From: Saccharothrix sp. HUAS TT1 | GTDB taxonomy: Bacteria > Actinomycetota > Actinomycetes > Mycobacteriales > Pseudonocardiaceae | DNA: 64,000 nt | Assembly: GCF_040744945.1 (NCBI RefSeq) | Contig: NZ_CP160453.1 | Span: 6,014,001-6,078,000, forward strand | Reading direction: 5' to 3' | In this document: one piece after another, positions 62,231 to 64,000 of the stretch | Numbering within the stretch: position 1 is the stretch's first letter | Layout of the letters: every line of letters begins with the position of its first letter | Position numbers and translations under genes: made by a program | Notes under the pieces: model-generated | Seen by the model: only the letters and a program-made list of their open reading frames with translations | The model's database searches: none | Told to the model about the DNA's origin: nothing

Positions 62231-64000
62231 ATGCCGATACGCCGTCGCACGCTCCTCGCCGGCAGCCTGGCCGCGGCGGTCGGCGGCACGCTGCCGGCCG
62301 CCGCCTCCGCCCAGCAGGGCCCGCTCTACCCGCCGCACCGCGCACCGCTGCGCCCGGCCGCCTTCCTGCGCCTCCCGCCCGGCGCGGTGCGCCCCCGCGG
62401 TTGGCTGGCGACGCAGCTGGACAAGCAGCTCAACGGCCTCAACGGACGCCTCCAGGAGGTCTCGCACTTCCTGGACTTCGACACGACCGGCTGGGTGCGC
62501 CCGGACCGGAACGGCTGGGAGGAGGTGCCGTACTGGCTGCGCGGGTACGGCGACCTCGGTTACGTCACCGGCGACGCCAGGGTGCTCGCCGACACCGAGC
62601 GGTGGATCGGGGCGGTGCTCGCCACCCAGGCCGCGGACGGGTTCTTCGGGCCGTCGGCCCTGCGCGGGTCGCTCAACGGCCACGCCGACCTGTGGCCGCA
62701 CATGCCGATGCTGCACGCGCTGCGCTCGTGGGCCGAGTACCACGACGACCAGCGGGTGACCCGGGCGCTGACCAGGTTCTTCGCCTTCGTCGCCGGGCAG
62801 CCGAACGCGGTGTTCGCCGACGGCTGGGGCGCCACCCGGTGGGGCGACGCGATGGACGTCGTGCTCTGGCTGTACAACCGCACCGGCGATCCGGCGCTGC
62901 TCGACCTGACCCGCCGCGTCCACCAGCACTCGGCCGACTGGACGAACGGCGTGCCGACCCTGCACAACGTCAACATCGCCCAGGGCTTCCGCGAGCCCGC
63001 CCAGTTCTCCGCGCTGTCCAACGACGCCGATCACACGGCCGCCACCTACCGCGCGTACGACTCGGTCATGCGGCAGTACGGCCAGTTCCCCGGCGGCGGC
63101 TTCGCGGGTGACGAGAACGCCCGACCGGGCTACGGCGACCCGCGCCAGGGCTTCGAGACGTGCGGGATCGTGGAGTTCATGGGCAGCCACGAACTGCTCA
63201 CCCGGCTCACCGGCGACCCGGTGTGGGCCGACCGGACCGAGGACCTGGCGTTCAACCTGCTGCCCGCGTCGCTGGACCCGACCGGCCGCGTCACGCACTA
63301 CGTCACCAGCGCGAACGGCGTGCAGCTCGACGACGTGCCCAAGCGCCGCCGCCAGTTCCAGAACGGCTTCGCGATGCAGGCGTACAAGCCGGGCGTCGAC
63401 CAGTACCGGTGCTGCCCGCACAACTACGGCCAGGGCTGGCCGTACTTCGTGGAGGAGATGTGGCTGGCCACGAACGACGGCGGCGTGGTGGCGGCGATGC
63501 ACGGGCCGTCCTCGGTCACCGCGCGGGTCGCCGACGGCACGGCCGTCACCATCACCGAGGACACCGCCTACCCGTTCGGCGACACGATCACGTTCCGCGT
63601 GTCGACACCGCGCCCGCTGGCCTTCCCGTTCGCGGTGCGGGTGCCGGGCTGGTGCGCCGACCCGGCGCTCACCGTCAACGGCGCGGCGGTCGCCGTCCAG
63701 GGCGGCCCCCGGTTCGCGACCGTGCGGCGGACCTGGTCGGACGGCGACGTCCTCGTGCTGCGGTTGCCGATGGCGCCGCGGACGCGGGAGTGGACCGCCA
63801 ACCACAACGCCGTGTCGGTCGAGTACGGCGCGCTGACGTTCTCGCTGCGCGTCGAGGAGCGGTGGAACCGCTACGGCGGCACCGCGGCGTGGCCCGAGTA
63901 CGAGGTGAAGCCCGGTTCGGCGTGGAACGTCGGCCTGGTGCCCGGCCGACCGATGGCGGTGACGACCGGCGGCGACCTCGCGGACCCGTTCACCCTGGCC
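62231..64000 (+). CDS. Tat-exported GH127-type beta-L-arabinofuranosidase (right-truncated)
   Basis: The ATG at 62231 (GAGGAG seven bases ahead) begins a twin-arginine signal (MPIRRRTLLAGSLAAAVGG). The 590 visible residues have the DUF1680/GH127 pattern: LKPAAFLRLPPG-like entry with QLDKQLNGLNGRL, YWLRGYGDLGYVTGD, SLNGHADLWPHMPMLHAL, the catalytic-region segment GFETCGIVEFMGSHELL and the metal/nucleophile Cys pair in QYRCCPHNYGQGWP. The C-terminal beta domain (PLAFPFAVRVPGWCADPALTVNG) follows and the frame runs off the window. It probably removes terminal arabinose from plant arabinans or glycoproteins outside the cell. Confidence 0.88.
   Translation, partial: MPIRRRTLLAGSLAAAVGGTLPAAASAQQGPLYPPHRAPLRPAAFLRLPPGAVRPRGWLATQLDKQLNGLNGRLQEVSHFLDFDTTGWVRPDRNGWEEVPYWLRGYGDLGYVTGDARVLADTERWIGAVLATQAADGFFGPSALRGSLNGHADLWPHMPMLHALRSWAEYHDDQRVTRALTRFFAFVAGQPNAVFADGWGATRWGDAMDVVLWLYNRTGDPALLDLTRRVHQHSADWTNGVPTLHNVNIAQGFREPAQFSALSNDADHTAATYRAYDSVMRQYGQFPGGGFAGDENARPGYGDPRQGFETCGIVEFMGSHELLTRLTGDPVWADRTEDLAFNLLPASLDPTGRVTHYVTSANGVQLDDVPKRRRQFQNGFAMQAYKPGVDQYRCCPHNYGQGWPYFVEEMWLATNDGGVVAAMHGPSSVTARVADGTAVTITEDTAYPFGDTITFRVSTPRPLAFPFAVRVPGWCADPALTVNGAAVAVQGGPRFATVRRTWSDGDVLVLRLPMAPRTREWTANHNAVSVEYGALTFSLRVEERWNRYGGTAAWPEYEVKPGSAWNVGLVPGRPMAVTTGGDLADPFTLA

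Noticed and set aside
1..64000. tRNA or rRNA genes, CRISPR arrays, transposases or integrases
   Set aside because: No conserved CCA-ended cloverleaf, no rRNA segment, no regular spacer-repeat array and no recombinase-like frame could be recognised by eye.

Overview
The window is a chromosomal segment of a very GC-rich filamentous actinomycete. I infer Pseudonocardiaceae (Saccharothrix, Actinosynnema or Lentzea type) from GTG-rich starts, the fused isobutyryl-CoA mutase, the orphan type VII secretion substrate cassette, the LacI-controlled sugar clusters and the SARP/NB-ARC/TPR regulator. No rRNA, tRNA, CRISPR array or intact mobile element was seen.

Layout. 1-6.1 kb: the C-terminal part of a GHKL-like ATPase/coiled-coil protein cut by the window edge, the fused mutase icmF, a 55-residue small protein, and an AlkB-type dioxygenase behind two tandem hairpins. 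6.1-8.7 kb: a decayed carbohydrate-binding-module gene, a 42-bp perfect palindrome, an ATP-grasp/CsbD fusion and a secreted esterase. 8.7-15.1 kb: a type VII (ESX) accessory cassette on the minus strand (PPE/WXG-like, EspG, YbaB, EspC-like and a frameshifted WXG-like protein) behind an XRE-NACHT-membrane protein. 15.2-18.2 kb: HxlR regulator, AI-2E family exporter, xi-class GST-like reductase.

18.2-36.7 kb is the functional centre. A LacI repressor, GH3, an LplBC/LplA-type ABC importer without ATPase, GH39, a YesL-like membrane protein and GH42 are followed by convergent GH67 alpha-glucuronidase and an SGNH esterase, then a second ABC importer, also without ATPase. Together they fit import and cytoplasmic breakdown of acetylated aldouronic acids and xylo-oligosaccharides from glucuronoxylan. 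Similar CGAAA/TTTCG-type inverted repeats lie in front of GH3, the GH67 gene and a distant truncated LacI paralogue near 53 kb, which suggests one regulon.

36.9-49 kb: small unknown protein, TetR regulator, secreted hydrolases, M20 amidohydrolase, a decayed ORF, a cellobiose-2-epimerase-like enzyme, an alpha/beta hydrolase, a secreted CE1-type (acetylxylan/PHB) esterase, a decayed NUDIX gene that has lost its catalytic box, and a YCII protein translationally coupled to an ECF sigma factor. 49-53.8 kb: two PASTA-less Ser/Thr kinases, the LacI paralogue lacking a full DNA-binding head, and a STAS protein. 53.8-64 kb: aminoglycoside-phosphotransferase-like kinase, secreted TAP-type peptidase/hydrolase, a secreted endonuclease/exonuclease/phosphatase-fold protein with an altered metal motif, a secreted Calx-beta protein, a SARP regulator, and a Tat-exported GH127-type beta-L-arabinofuranosidase running off the right edge.

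Start codons were chosen by Shine-Dalgarno position and by 4-nt stop/start overlaps where the frame allowed. Family calls come from motifs read by eye; no database search was done.
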